Assembly (NCBI RefSeq): GCF_028368995.1
Contig: NZ_JAQNDL010000001.1
Span: 1,116,001-1,180,000, forward strand
Source: Nannocystis bainbridge
GTDB lineage: Bacteria > Myxococcota_A > Polyangia > Nannocystales > Nannocystaceae
DNA: 64,000 nucleotides
Direction: 5' to 3'
Below, in pieces: positions 42,576 through 53,500 of this stretch (positions within the stretch are counted from its first letter, which is position 1; each line of letters begins with the position of its first letter). A program made the translations under genes and the position numbers. The notes beneath the pieces were generated by a model, which ran no database searches, was not told the origin of the DNA, and saw nothing but the letters and a program-made list of their open reading frames with translations.

Positions 42576-43010
42576 GGACGTGCAGCCCGAGCTCGACTAC
42601 GAGAAGGAGGAAGAGCGCTTTCTCGAGGTGCTCGCCCCCTTCGTGAGCGACGGCCGGGCGCTGGTGCGTGTGGTCGAGGACGGTACGCTCCAGGACCTCG
42701 AACGGGCGCTACTGGTAGACACTTACGACGTCGTGCATCTCACCGGCCACGGGTGATGACCCCGCAGGGCCACGCGGCTGGTCATGGAGGACGACGTTGG
42801 CATGCGCGGCCGCCTACCGGACGGCACGCCTGCCGACGTCTCGCCCGTGGAGTTGATCGCCGTGCTCCGGCGTGCCGCATCGATGCCCCCGATCGTCGTG
42901 CTCTCGAACTGCCACAGCGCCGAATCGCACGACGCCACGCCGAGCTTCGCCGTCGAGCTGGTCGCTGCAGGCGTGCCCGTTGCACTCGGCTGGACGCGGC
43001 CGTGGAGGCA
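42565..43010 (+). pseudogene. CHAT-protease domain fragment, frameshifted
   Basis: Starting at the break with the IstA piece, the plus strand reads VQPELDYEKEEERFLEVLAP and VDTYDVVHLTGHG. This holds the catalytic His context (HLTGHG) of CHAT caspase-like proteases. A stop and frame change follow at 42754. The domain resumes with VMEDDVGMRGRLPDGTPADV and PPIVVLSNCHSAESHD, where the Cys in LSNCHSA is the catalytic one, and ends with ELVAAGVPVALGW. Thus both catalytic residues are recognisable but lie in different frames, and the N- and C-termini are gone. CHAT proteins usually carry extra repeats or work as defence effectors. Confidence 0.75.
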
Positions 43011-43070
43011 TCGTGCCCGCGCAGCTCCCGCGTTGGAGCGGCCTGTGCTATGGAGACGTCGTCCTGGGAA

Positions 43071-43466
43071 CTATCTCAGGAGCTCTTTGAGGTAGGTCGG
43101 AGGGATCGGATGTTGGAAGAGTGGATGGGCTCGGTCGTTGATGCCGAGGAACTCCGCCCGCAGCTCTTGATCTTCTGGCAGCTCAAGGTCTCTCTCGACA
43201 TTCTGGTCCACCTCCGGTGGCAAGTACCCAAGGGATTTCGAGCCATCATAGGCGCTGGGGATCAGCTTCCCAGTGCCAGCCGCTGGATACCATCCGGTGT
43301 ACGAAATGAACTGCGTCTCGCTGAGGAGAACCTTCTCGCGGCAATATGCAGTGGCATCCGCGCTAACGCATACTCGATGTCGCTCCCACTCCTCCTGAGG
43401 GACATGCATGACCTTGGGCAGGGCGCGGAGGGCGACGAGGAGGGCTTCTTGGATCTTGGCGTCCAT
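43071..43466 (-). CDS. hypothetical protein, 131 residues
   Basis: ATG 43466 (MDAKIQEALLVALRALPKVM). Soluble, with a mixed composition: KVMHVPQEEWERHRVCVSAD, FISYTGWYPAAGTGKLIPSA, YLPPEVDQNVERDLELPEDQ. No signal peptide, membrane segment or known motif. GC is lower than in the flanking large genes, which fits the accessory nature of the region. It starts and ends next to mobile-element and CHAT debris. I do not recognise it, but it reads like a genuine, undamaged gene. Confidence 0.6.
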   Translation of the reverse strand: MDAKIQEALLVALRALPKVMHVPQEEWERHRVCVSADATAYCREKVLLSETQFISYTGWYPAAGTGKLIPSAYDGSKSLGYLPPEVDQNVERDLELPEDQELRAEFLGINDRAHPLFQHPIPPTYLKELLR

Positions 43467-43580
43467 CGGACGAGGATGCCAGGGAAGAAGCAAGCACTCC
43501 AGGCCTTAGGAACGTCGTCCTGAAGCGCTTTCCAAGATCCGCTTGCCGCCCCCCCCAAGACGTGCTGATCTGGCGGCCAA

Positions 43581-43904
43581 ATGTCCGGACCCCCCCCGAC
43601 AACGAGCCTTGTACAGCGGGCCGATCATGAAGCTGGCCACTTCACCGCCGCTCACGCTCAAGGCCTGATCACGCGCCTCGAATGGGTGACGATCAGGCAG
43701 CGAGGTTTCGACGTCGATGCCAACGAGCCGGACGGCCCGCTTTACTTGAGCGCATCGCCTCGCGCGTGGCTCGCACTTCCAGCCGAGCCTCAGTGCGTCA
43801 CGTGGGAATGTCCCGGCGTGCCCCTCGCTCTGCTAATTGACGAGAACAGCCAGATTGAAAATCCTGACTGCAACGCCCGCGCTTTTTCTAACTCAGCAAG
43901 GTAG
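43581..43904 (+). CDS. small protein with HEAGH motif (M41-like)
   Basis: 107 residues. The N-terminal third holds VQRADHEAGHFTAAHAQGLI, where HEAGH is the zinc-binding motif of FtsH-type (M41) metallopeptidases, followed by a strand pattern (TRLEWVTIRQRGFDVDANEP) also found after that helix in M41. The ATPase part is missing and the third zinc ligand is not evident. So it is either a minimal stand-alone peptidase, as found in some accessory regions, or a fragment. It is upstream of the Druantia-like operon with about 300 bp between. Confidence 0.55.
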   Translation: MSGPPPTTSLVQRADHEAGHFTAAHAQGLITRLEWVTIRQRGFDVDANEPDGPLYLSASPRAWLALPAEPQCVTWECPGVPLALLIDENSQIENPDCNARAFSNSAR

Positions 43905-44209
43905 TGATCAGGCTACGCCGGAATGTTGAGTGCAGGATGCTTCCCTAACGCATGTTCAAGCGCGGAAACCGAGCGAACCACATCACAAGCTGCTTGACGA
44001 GGCTCGGCTCGAGCGTATCGTCGAGACGTCCGAACACTCGCCTCGCCGGCCATGAGCGCGACACGGGAACCCATCAAAAGCTGACATCGCGTATGGGCGA
44101 CAACAGATTCGCCCATACATCTCCCTTCTTCGCCCCACGAAATTTATGCGCGCCCGGGGGCTTACAACCTTCTCCTATCGTCATCAACCTCCACGCCTAT
44201 TGGAGTATC
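43905..44209 (+). promoter_or_regulatory. upstream region of the Druantia-like operon with a perfect inverted repeat
   Basis: About 305 bp without a convincing gene. GTATGGGCG (44091-44099) and CGCCCATAC (44110-44118) are an exact inverted repeat with a 10-nt spacer (ACAACAGATT), about 90 bp before the druH start. It could be an operator for a dimeric regulator or an RNA hairpin; no T-tract follows, so a terminator is less likely. Confidence 0.6.
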
Positions 44210-47200
44210 ATGAAAGCAATCCACGACCTGCTCCACCTCCTCAACAACCTGCGCGAGCGCATAGGCGGCGATAGCCTGGGTCGCGTCGCCTTGGACAAGC
44301 GCGAGGAGCGTGAGCTACACGCAGGCGTCTCGCGCGGGTTCGAGCTCGGGCTGTCAAGACTCGACGCTGCCAGCCGCAAGCGTTGGGGCGCCGCCGCCCT
44401 GCTGCTCGGCGCCAGGGCGCTCCGCGCCGCCGCCGAGGGCCCCTTTTCCTACGACCGGATCTCCGCCCATGTATCACTGTGGCCGAGGCACCTGGACCAG
44501 CCCCAATACAACGCGCTCGAGGACGGAGCCAAGCTCTGGGGCATCGAGATCATGCGAGTCGTCACCGCGCGCGGGCCCCAGCGGCGCTTCCTCGGCACGC
44601 TGATCCGCCAATCCGGAGCGGGCTGGGTGCTGCTCGAGAAGCTCGCCGCCCTCGTCGCGCGCCAGCAACTCTGGGACTGGATCGTCAGCACCGAGCTCGA
44701 GACTATCGCGGCCTGGATCGACCTCCACGCGCGGCGCACTCTCGGCGAGCGGGTCGAGCGCGCCCTCGATGAAGAGACCCGCGAAGCCCTCGCCGCGAGG
44801 CTCCAGGACCTCGCCAACGTACGCGCTTTGCTCGGCCAGAACGCCACCCCGGAAGCCGCGCTGCAGACCTTCGGCGCAAACGAACTGGCCGCCGCGCTCG
44901 ACGCCCCCAGCACCGACGCCACCCGACGCATGCTCGAGCACCTGTGCCCCTCATCCGACGACGAGGCCTGCGGCGCCCCGCGCTGGCAATGGCACCTCGA
45001 CGGGCGGGGTTACGAGCGCGCCGTCATCGCCCTCCCGCAGCGGCTCCGCCCGCCCGACGACCTGCCGCTCGAGGTCCACGAGTTCCGCGTGCAGCTACTC
45101 GACGATCTGCAGCCCCGCAGCGCCCTGTACGTCCGCGTTCACGGCCGGGACGGCAGGCGCGACCTCTTCGAGCACCGCGAGGGGCCGCGGATCCGCCTCC
45201 CCCGCAACCTCCAGGCCCAGCTCCTCGCCCAGTTCAGGGACGGGCGGGACACGGGCGAGGTCGTCGTCGCCGAGCTGGCCGTCCCGACCGCCCCGATCGC
45301 CGTCTTCGACGCCGAGCGCGGACGGCTGCTCCGTCATCCGCGCGCAGGCACCCGCGTCGCCCTCGTGCTCGCCCCCGGCTGGCGCCTGCACGCCCCGGCG
45401 GGCTTCCTCCCCGGCGGCAAGGAGCCCCTCGAGGCCTGGATCGGGACCATGTCCGACCACGACCTCGCGTGCGAGCTCTCCGGCCCGGACGACGAGACCC
45501 AGTCGTGGACATTGTCCGCGACCCCGCCCCCGCTCGAGCTCACCCTGACGAACGCGGTCCCCGGGCTCCGGCTCGCCCACGCGCCGGTCGTCTGCGGCGC
45601 CCCCGAGTTCCGCAGCAACATCATGCGCGGCAAGGGCACCTGTACCGTACGCCGCAATGGCGAGAGCCTCGGTTCGCTGCAGGTGGTCGTCCGCGGCGGT
45701 CGCCTCAAGCTCTCGTCGGCTTCCCCCTCGACCCTCGATTGGCCGCAGACCGGCGTTTTCTCCCTCGACTTCTCGCTCCGGAGTCACACCTGCACCGAGC
45801 GCGTCGCCGTGCTCCCGGCCGACACGAGGGCGGAGGTCCTCGGCGGCCCGGGCGGCACCACCGCGGCCCTCTCCGGCCCCACTCTGCACGCAAGACTGCG
45901 CACCCTCTCGCCCGATCTACCGACCCAGGAGGGCAAGGGCCGCCTCACGCTCTCGCCGGTCGTCCGCGGCCAGGTCGTGCTCCACTGCGAGCTCGCCGGC
46001 ACCCCGTGGCTCGGCGTGTGGCGGCTATTCGCCCGCCCGCAGATCATGGAGGTCGTCGACACCGAAGGCGCCGTCCGCGACGGCGAGGACGACCTCTCGG
46101 CACTACGCTCCGGCGGCGGACTGCGCGTATACGGCGAGCCCCGCACGATCGTCCAGCTCCAGATCGAAGACGAGCGCTGGTCGCTACGCCTCTCGCCAAA
46201 CGGCGAGCGCGTGTTCCCATTCCGCGAGATCCCGTCGGCCATGCTCCAGCGGATGGCCGAGCAGAAGCAGGTCGAGCAGCTGCGCATCCACGTCCGCTGG
46301 CCCGACCACAGCGAGCAGAAGCGGGCCTTTGCCATCCCCCACAACAAAAAACCCCTGGTGCGGATCGTCCCCGGCGAAGACGGCGCCCCTCCGCGGCTGC
46401 GCGTCGCCTGGTCGCGGCGACCGCCCGGCGAGGTGCACATCGAGGCAGTCCGCGCCTGGCAGCCGTGGGCCCCGAGCGTCTCCTTGCCGGCCCAAGCCGC
46501 GACCTGGCCGGATTTGGACGGCAAGGCGGGCTACGAGGCAGAGGCTCCCCTGGAGCCCGGCAGCTATCAGGTCGCGCTGTTCAGCGGTGAGCGGCAGCTC
46601 TCCGGCGCCACCCTGGTGTTCTGCCCCGACGGCACCCTGCCTCCGCCGCCTCCCCACTTCTCCCGCCTCGAAGCCGAGCTGTGGGACAACCCGGACATCC
46701 GCAAGCTCCCACCGCTTCTGGACCAGTGGAGCGAGGAGGGCAAGGACGAGATGTACCTCCCCGGCCTGCTCCGCAACCTGACGCGTGTCGGCATAAAATG
46801 GTTCCGCATCGCCGAAATTTTGCCCGAGATCACCGGCTCCTGGCGCCTCGAGACCCTGCTGCGCGAAGATCCCAGCGCGCTCGACAGCCTCATCACCGAT
46901 TACTACGAGCAGACCGGACTCGCGTGGATGTTCGTCCGTGATCGCGACCTCGAATGCGTCGCCGGCCGCCTGTATATGCACGGCTCCGGCGCCGCCAACA
47001 AGCTGCTCGCTTGCGTCGCTGAACTCGACGCCGGCCTGCTCTGCGCGGCTGCTCGCGCCTGGGGTCACCTGCTGTCATTCGAGGGCCAGCACCGAGACCA
47101 GACGATCGAGCTCCAACGCCAGCTCAACGCTTACAAAGAGCCGCGACGCATCAGCCCTGACGAGCGCGCGTGGCTCACCGAGCCCGATCTCGAGCCCGAC

Positions 47201-47551
47201 CCGAACAAGCTGTGCGTCCCCCGCCTGCTCGGCCTGCAGCAGCTCAACAGGCACGCGGCGGCGTTGAGCGCCGGGCTCGGCGAACTGGACATCCCCACGA
47301 ATGAGCGACGCTCGACACCTCCCCGGTTCGACCCCGCCTGGTTCGATAGACTCCCCGAACGCCTGCAGGAGCTCGAACGAGCTGCCGCCACCTGGGCCTG
47401 GGCCGTCCATCTCTGGCGCCGGGGCGAGACCATGACCTACAGAACCATGCGCGCGCTCAGCCGCATCGAGCCGCTCGCCCGCAGGAGCTTCGACTACTGG
47501 CTCAATTCCTGGGACCGTATCGACCCCCAAAAATCCGGAGACCACCGATGA
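44210..47551 (+). CDS. druH: DruH-like protein of a type III Druantia system
   Basis: 1113 residues from ATG 44210 with TTGGAG upstream; the open frame continues 86 codons further but without coding character or ribosome site. No signal peptide or membrane segment. An N-terminal helical part (HDLLHLLNNLRERIGGDSLG, RKRWGAAALLLGARALRAAA) is followed by a long beta-rich middle with no known domain and a helical C-terminus (LERAAATWAWAVHLWRRGET). I identify it by context: one large unknown protein directly before, and overlapping by ATGA with, a DUF1998 helicase of over 2000 residues is the two-gene layout of type III Druantia (druH-druE). Size fits what I recall for DruH. A direct sequence match could not be tested. 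Confidence 0.7.
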   Translation: MKAIHDLLHLLNNLRERIGGDSLGRVALDKREERELHAGVSRGFELGLSRLDAASRKRWGAAALLLGARALRAAAEGPFSYDRISAHVSLWPRHLDQPQYNALEDGAKLWGIEIMRVVTARGPQRRFLGTLIRQSGAGWVLLEKLAALVARQQLWDWIVSTELETIAAWIDLHARRTLGERVERALDEETREALAARLQDLANVRALLGQNATPEAALQTFGANELAAALDAPSTDATRRMLEHLCPSSDDEACGAPRWQWHLDGRGYERAVIALPQRLRPPDDLPLEVHEFRVQLLDDLQPRSALYVRVHGRDGRRDLFEHREGPRIRLPRNLQAQLLAQFRDGRDTGEVVVAELAVPTAPIAVFDAERGRLLRHPRAGTRVALVLAPGWRLHAPAGFLPGGKEPLEAWIGTMSDHDLACELSGPDDETQSWTLSATPPPLELTLTNAVPGLRLAHAPVVCGAPEFRSNIMRGKGTCTVRRNGESLGSLQVVVRGGRLKLSSASPSTLDWPQTGVFSLDFSLRSHTCTERVAVLPADTRAEVLGGPGGTTAALSGPTLHARLRTLSPDLPTQEGKGRLTLSPVVRGQVVLHCELAGTPWLGVWRLFARPQIMEVVDTEGAVRDGEDDLSALRSGGGLRVYGEPRTIVQLQIEDERWSLRLSPNGERVFPFREIPSAMLQRMAEQKQVEQLRIHVRWPDHSEQKRAFAIPHNKKPLVRIVPGEDGAPPRLRVAWSRRPPGEVHIEAVRAWQPWAPSVSLPAQAATWPDLDGKAGYEAEAPLEPGSYQVALFSGERQLSGATLVFCPDGTLPPPPPHFSRLEAELWDNPDIRKLPPLLDQWSEEGKDEMYLPGLLRNLTRVGIKWFRIAEILPEITGSWRLETLLREDPSALDSLITDYYEQTGLAWMFVRDRDLECVAGRLYMHGSGAANKLLACVAELDAGLLCAAARAWGHLLSFEGQHRDQTIELQRQLNAYKEPRRISPDERAWLTEPDLEPDPNKLCVPRLLGLQQLNRHAAALSAGLGELDIPTNERRSTPPRFDPAWFDRLPERLQELERAAATWAWAVHLWRRGETMTYRTMRALSRIEPLARRSFDYWLNSWDRIDPQKSGDHR

Positions 47552-50500
47552 ACTCGTCCGCGACACGACCACACTACCAGTTCGACGCATTCGGCGCCCA
47601 GCGCAAGCTACGCGAGCGGCTGGCCGATTTCTTGCTCGACAGCTTCAACGTCCGGGACCCCGAGCTCGCCCACCGCCTGCACCGCGACTGGGCCACCTCG
47701 ACGCGGCAATCTGACCGCCTGTTCGCGCCGATGCTCGTGCAGGGGGCCTTCCCCTTCCCGCCCGACAAGACCCCCGTCGACCTCCAGTCTCCCAGCCTCA
47801 GCGCGCGAGACCCCGAGCGCCCGCTCCACCCGCGCACCATCAAGCTCCTGGCCGCCGCCGGCATCGATTACCCCCTCTATAAGCACCAGGTCGAGACGAT
47901 CCGGCACGCCGCCGCCGGCAAGACCGTCATCCTCTCCGCGGGCACGGGCAGCGGAAAGACCGAGTCGTTCTTGATCCCCGTGATCGACCGCCTGTTCTGG
48001 GACCACGAGCTCGGGCTCGATGACATCTCTCAGCCCGGAATCCGCGCGATGATTATCTACCCGCTCAACGCCCTGGTCAACAACCAGGTCGAACGGATCC
48101 TCGAGCTCCTCCGCGACGAGGCCGACCTCACCTTCGCGTTCTACACCAGCCGCTTGAAGGAGTCGCGGACCGCCGCCGAGCGGCAATATCACAACCTCGG
48201 GCGCGAGGTGCCCCCCGATTGTCAGATCATCGACCGCAAGTCCCTGCGGGGCCTCGGCGACGCCGGCAAGTCGCGGCAGGGCCCGCCGCACATCCTCGTC
48301 ACCAACTTCTCGATGCTCGAGTACATGCTGATCCGGCCCCTGGATCACAGCATCTTTCGCCACATCATGTACGATGGGCGGCCGCGCCTGCGGGCGATCG
48401 TCCTCGACGAGGCCCACGTGTACGCCGGCGCCCAGGCCGCCGAGATCCACATGCTCCTGCGCCGCGCCGCGCTGCGCTTCGGCACCCACCTCGAAGACAT
48501 CCAGGGCTACGCGACGTCCGCGACCCTCGGCGGCGACGACGAGGGCAAGACCCTGCACAAATTGGCGGCCGACATGTTCTCGAGCCCGCGCGAGCGGGTC
48601 GCGTCCATCGTCGGCCACCGCTACCTGCCCTCGGAAGGCAGCCCCGTCCGAACCGACCTCGGCCCCCTGCAGATCCCCGACGCCCCGCCCGACGCCCCCC
48701 CGCTGGTGCCCGAAGACCTCCAGACCGTCCATTTCGACGCGAAGGGTAACCCCGACGATTTGGTCCGCGACGACGCCGCCGCGCACAAGGCCGCAAGAGC
48801 CTGCGTCGAGCTCGGCCTCGCTACAGCCGACGAGATTCCCGGACTCGTGGCGAAGTCGGAGTCCCGTCCCGCACTCTTGCTGCACCACGTCCTCTCGCGC
48901 CACCCGGGCCTCGTCGAGTTGCGCCGCTGGCTGTTCGAGGGCGACGGCGGCGGCGAAAAGCATGAGACCCGCTATCTGCACGAGGTCGTCCACAAGCTCT
49001 TCCCCACCGCCAGCGCCAGCGCAGGCGCCGAGCGGGCCACCTACGCGCTGCTGCAGCTCGGCTCCCTCGCCCGGCTCACCGCCAAGAGGCACCCGTACAT
49101 CCCTGCGCGCATGCACCTGTTCGTCCGCACCCCTGCCGGCGTGTGGGTCAAGCCCAAGCGCGACGGCGCGGACTCACCGACCTGGCCGTGGGGCTCGCTG
49201 ACGACCCAGCCCCCCGCCGAGATTGCCGAGGATGACCCATGGCTCCGGCTGTACCTCTGCCGGAGCTGCGGCTGCCCCATGCTGCGCGTGTGGGAGAAGG
49301 CCGGCGCGGTCCAGGCCCCACTGCTGTTCGCTACCCCGGCCTCGCAGGGGACCGTGAAGATGGCTCACTTTAGCTCCGACACCTCGCGTCGGCTCCCCGA
49401 CTCGTGGGGCGGACAGCCCGTCGACCTGGTGCCAGTGATCGCCGGCGACGACGATCGCTACGAATCGCTGGCGCTCGACCGCTGCCCACATTGCAAGATC
49501 GAAAAGGCCGAGCTCGAAGACCTCCAGCTCCCCGCCCGCGCCGCGCTGCCGGCTCTGGTCGACGGGATCTATCCGAGCCTCGGCGAGATCCCGCAATCCT
49601 CCGATACTCTCCCAGGCGGAGGCCGGCGCATGCTCGCCTTCTCGGACAGTCGGCAGGGCGCCGCACGCCTCGCCGTCGAGATCGAGCGCACGCACGACAT
49701 CGGCGTCAATCGCCAGCTCCTGTGGCGACTCCTGGCCACGCTCGGCCCTGAGAGCGACGACGGGCAGGTCAAGTTCAGCGACCTCCACGCGGCCCTCGTG
49801 GCCGACCCCTCACTACGCCAGCGCGCCGAGGCGAGCGCAGTCGAGGACGCCCCCGACGACGATTTCCTGCACAACCTCGCCACCGTCTCGATCTTCGAGG
49901 AATTGTCGACCCCCCCGGTGACCCGCGGCAACACGCTCGAGCTCCTCGGATTGGTGGAGGTGTCCTACCCGGGGCTCCGTCAGCTCAAGCTCCCGACCGA
50001 GCTGCGCGGCGCCCTGTCCGAGGCGGCCTGGCACGATCTGCTGGCGACCGTCCTCGACTACGCCCGCTCTCGCGGCGCCGTCAAGCGAGAGAGCCTCCGC
50101 TCCGAGTTCTCCGGCAAGTCCGACTCGCTGTATGACCTCCTGCCCCTGCCGCATAAGGACCGATTTATCGTCCTCGCCAGCAAGCAGCAGGGCGTCCAGC
50201 GCCAGCGCACCGCGGCCCCGCCCTCCGATGAATCGGACCGGACCATCCCGCTCCATTCGACGCAAGGCCGGCTCCTCAACTTCGCGCGACGACTGCACGA
50301 GCGCCATCCGCTCCCCGTCGACGCCGAAGCGCTCCTGCGCGCCGTCTGGGACGCCCTGCTGGCCGGGGCGGAGAACCCGGTCTGCAAGCGCTGGCTGAAA
50401 AAAAGCGCCGCCGGGCCGGGCACCGGCAGTGAGACGGGCTTGCAGATCGATCTGAAGCACCTGCAGTTCAAGGCCCACCTCGACGGACCTCCCTTCATCG

Positions 50501-53500
50501 AGCCGGTCACTGGCCGGCTGCAATTCCGCAGCGTCCTCGGCGTCAGCCCTCAGCCGGACAACCCTCACCCGCTGCGCCCGCTCGACGACGAGGAGCGCCA
50601 GCGCTGGGCCAGCCGTCACGCCGTCCGCCGCGTCCGCGATCACCAGCTCCTCGGCCTGTGGAGCGTCGAGCACACCGCCCAGCTCGAGGTCGACGAGCTC
50701 GAGGAGCAGGAGCGCAAGTTCCGCGAGGGCAAGCGCAACTTCATGTCGTCGTCGACGACGATGGAGATGGGCATCGACCTCGGCGGCCTCACCCTGGTCC
50801 TGCTCGCCAACGTCCCGCCGGGCCCCGCCAACTACTGGCAGCGAGGCGGCCGCGCCGGGCGCCGCACCGACGGCTCTTCTCTCGTCCTGACGCTCGCCCA
50901 ACCTCGCCCCCATGACCAGCGCGTGTTCGCCGAGCCCCGCGCCTTCCTCGAGCGGCCGATCGTGCCCCCGCAGGTGCGCCTCGACTCCCGCGCGCTCCTC
51001 CTGCGACACGTCAACGCGTTCCTACTCGCCGAATTCTTCCGCGCCGTCGTTGTCCCTCAGGGCGGCGGCAACCCACTGCGCGCTTTCGGCTACGTCGGAG
51101 AATTCATCCTCGATCCGGCCCCCCACCACGCCGTCGCGGCCGCGCTCCGCGACCGACTGGCAATCGACAAGGATGAGACGCTCGCGGACGTCTTCCTACG
51201 CTGGCTCGATCTCCTGCCGGCCGACGAGCCCCTTATGCAGGTGGTCTGCGAGCGCCTCATCGTCGGGACCTGCCTCGCCAACGAACCCCTCGAGGCCCTC
51301 GTGCGCGTCTGCGCCGCCGCGTTCACCCACGCCCGCGACCGCGCCCGCCGGGAGGAGTCGGTGCTCAAGCAGCAAGAGCAGCGCGAACGCGATCTCGGCG
51401 AGGGCAAGCGCGACGACAAGTACCTGCGCCTGCTGGAGCGGCAGAAGAAGCACCTCGCGCGCGAGCCGCTGCTGTCTTACCTGGTCCGCAACGACTTCTT
51501 GCCGCGCTTCGGCTTCCCGATCGAGGTCGTCCGCCTCGATACGACCTACAAGGTCTCCTGGCGCGACGACGATGATGTCCACCCGGACGAGGACGGCGCC
51601 GCGCTGCGGATGGAGCGAAGCCTCGACCTCGCGCTGTCCGAGTACGCCCCAGGCGGGGAAGTCATCGCCAAGAAGCGGGTCCACCGCGTCGCCGGCCTCG
51701 TGCCGAACTGGCTCGCCGAGGAAGCGGGCCCGGCCACTCGCCGCTACTTCAGCGAATGCTCGCAGTGCCACTTCGTCACGTTCGAGGACAATACGCAGCC
51801 GCAGCAGTGTGAAGTCTGCGAGCACAAAACCGAGTCCTTCCTGGAATTCCTCGACCGCAGCGCGCGCATGAGCAGCAAGAAGGCCGCCAAGGAGCGCGCC
51901 GACGCCGGCGACGAGGAGGCGGACGGCACGCCGCAACCGAGCCCGGTCCGTAGCTACCTCGTGCCGGCCGGCTTCGCCGTGAAGTTCGGCAAGGGCCCCC
52001 GCCGGCTAGCGGGCAGCGTCAAGCGCATGCCGGCTCCCAAGGCGACGATCGGGCCCAGCCACAGCCCGCCGTCCGAGATCATCGCCGGCGCCCTCGCCAT
52101 GGGCTTCACGCCGAAGTCCTCGCTGTTCATCCGCTCCGAGGGGCAGGTCGCGTACACCTCCCGGTCGGTCGGCACCCGCTACGGCTTCGGATACCGCATC
52201 TGCCAGGCATGCGGGCTCGCGGCCCCGGAGAAGGACTGGGACAAGCAGCCTCCGGGCGAATACCGTGGCCATGAGTTGCTGCGGTGGACGCGGAAGTGCG
52301 AGCACGGAGACCGATCCTGGGTTCACGAGGTGCTCGGGATCCAGCAGAGCGTCGACGCCTACCGCGTGCGCCTCCTCGGCGACCTCGCGCCGCCCACCAG
52401 CGGGTTCAGCGACGCAGAGAAGTTCTTCTTGTCGCTGGCGGTCTGCATGCAGCAAGCAGCCGCCGAAAAGCTCGCGGTCGACCCCCGCGTGCTGCAACCG
52501 ACGATAGCGACGTATCGCGACGACCTCGGTCAAGCGGGGACGGAGGCGGTGATCTATGACAGCTCCGGCTCGGGGCTCCTCGCGCACCTCGACGAAGAGC
52601 CCCTGGGCCTGATCCAAAAGGTCTGCGAATTGCTCGATACCCGCGATTTCGCGGCGTTCGTCCAGTTCGACAATCAGTTCCTCGTCGAGCAGGGACGGCT
52701 CGACATCCACTGGCTGCGCCGCCACCTGATCGAGGACGAGGGCCGACGCGTGCGGCTGATGAAGGGCAGCGCGATGTTTGAGCGGGAGGGCGCCGCCCCG
52801 CTGCGGGGCATGACGCCGCGCATGGCAGCCCAGAACCTCATCGACGACGACGCCCTCACAGTGTCTCTCCAGGCCGCCGAGCTCGACGAGTCCGCGTTCG
52901 AGCCCGGCCAGGTCCTGCGCGCCGTGTGGGCCCGCGCCGTCCGTGGCTCGCAGCGAGCGGGGCGTGTGCGGCTCCAGATCGGCCGACTCCCTGAACTGCG
53001 CGGCGACCCCGGGCAACTGCTCCTGGCGAGCCGTCTGGCCCAGCTTGTCGAGCTCGGCGTCGAGCTCGCCCACGTCTCTTCCACCGCGCTCCCACCGCTG
53101 GAAGAGGACTGCTGGAACGTCCTCGCCCGCTCGCCTCGCGGCGTTCGTGTGCTCGGGGGTATGAGCACCAGCGGCGACACGCTGGGCGCGTGGAAGGGCC
53201 CGGCCTTCGGCCGCGCCTGGCTCAAGGACGGCTTCGCCGTCGAGAGTGCGCAGGAGCTCGCGGCCAAGCTGGCGTGGGAGCAGTTCGAGGAGCGCTGGAG
53301 CCGCGCGAGCCTCGTGTCCGCCGACGCCCTCCGCCCGGGCCCGGAGCAGCGCCAGTGGGTGCTCGTGATCCCCGGCGGGGACACCTCCCCCGAGGCCACG
53401 AACATCTCCGCGATCCTCGAAGACCGCACCGGATTGGGCCGCCTCGCCGAGCTCGGCGAGGTTACGTCCGTGACCTACCGCGACCGCTACATCGAACGCA

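Noticed and set aside
42207..43523. Plus-strand open frame of 438 codons
   Set aside because: It crosses the IstA relic, the CHAT relic and an opposite-strand gene, none of which is in this frame.
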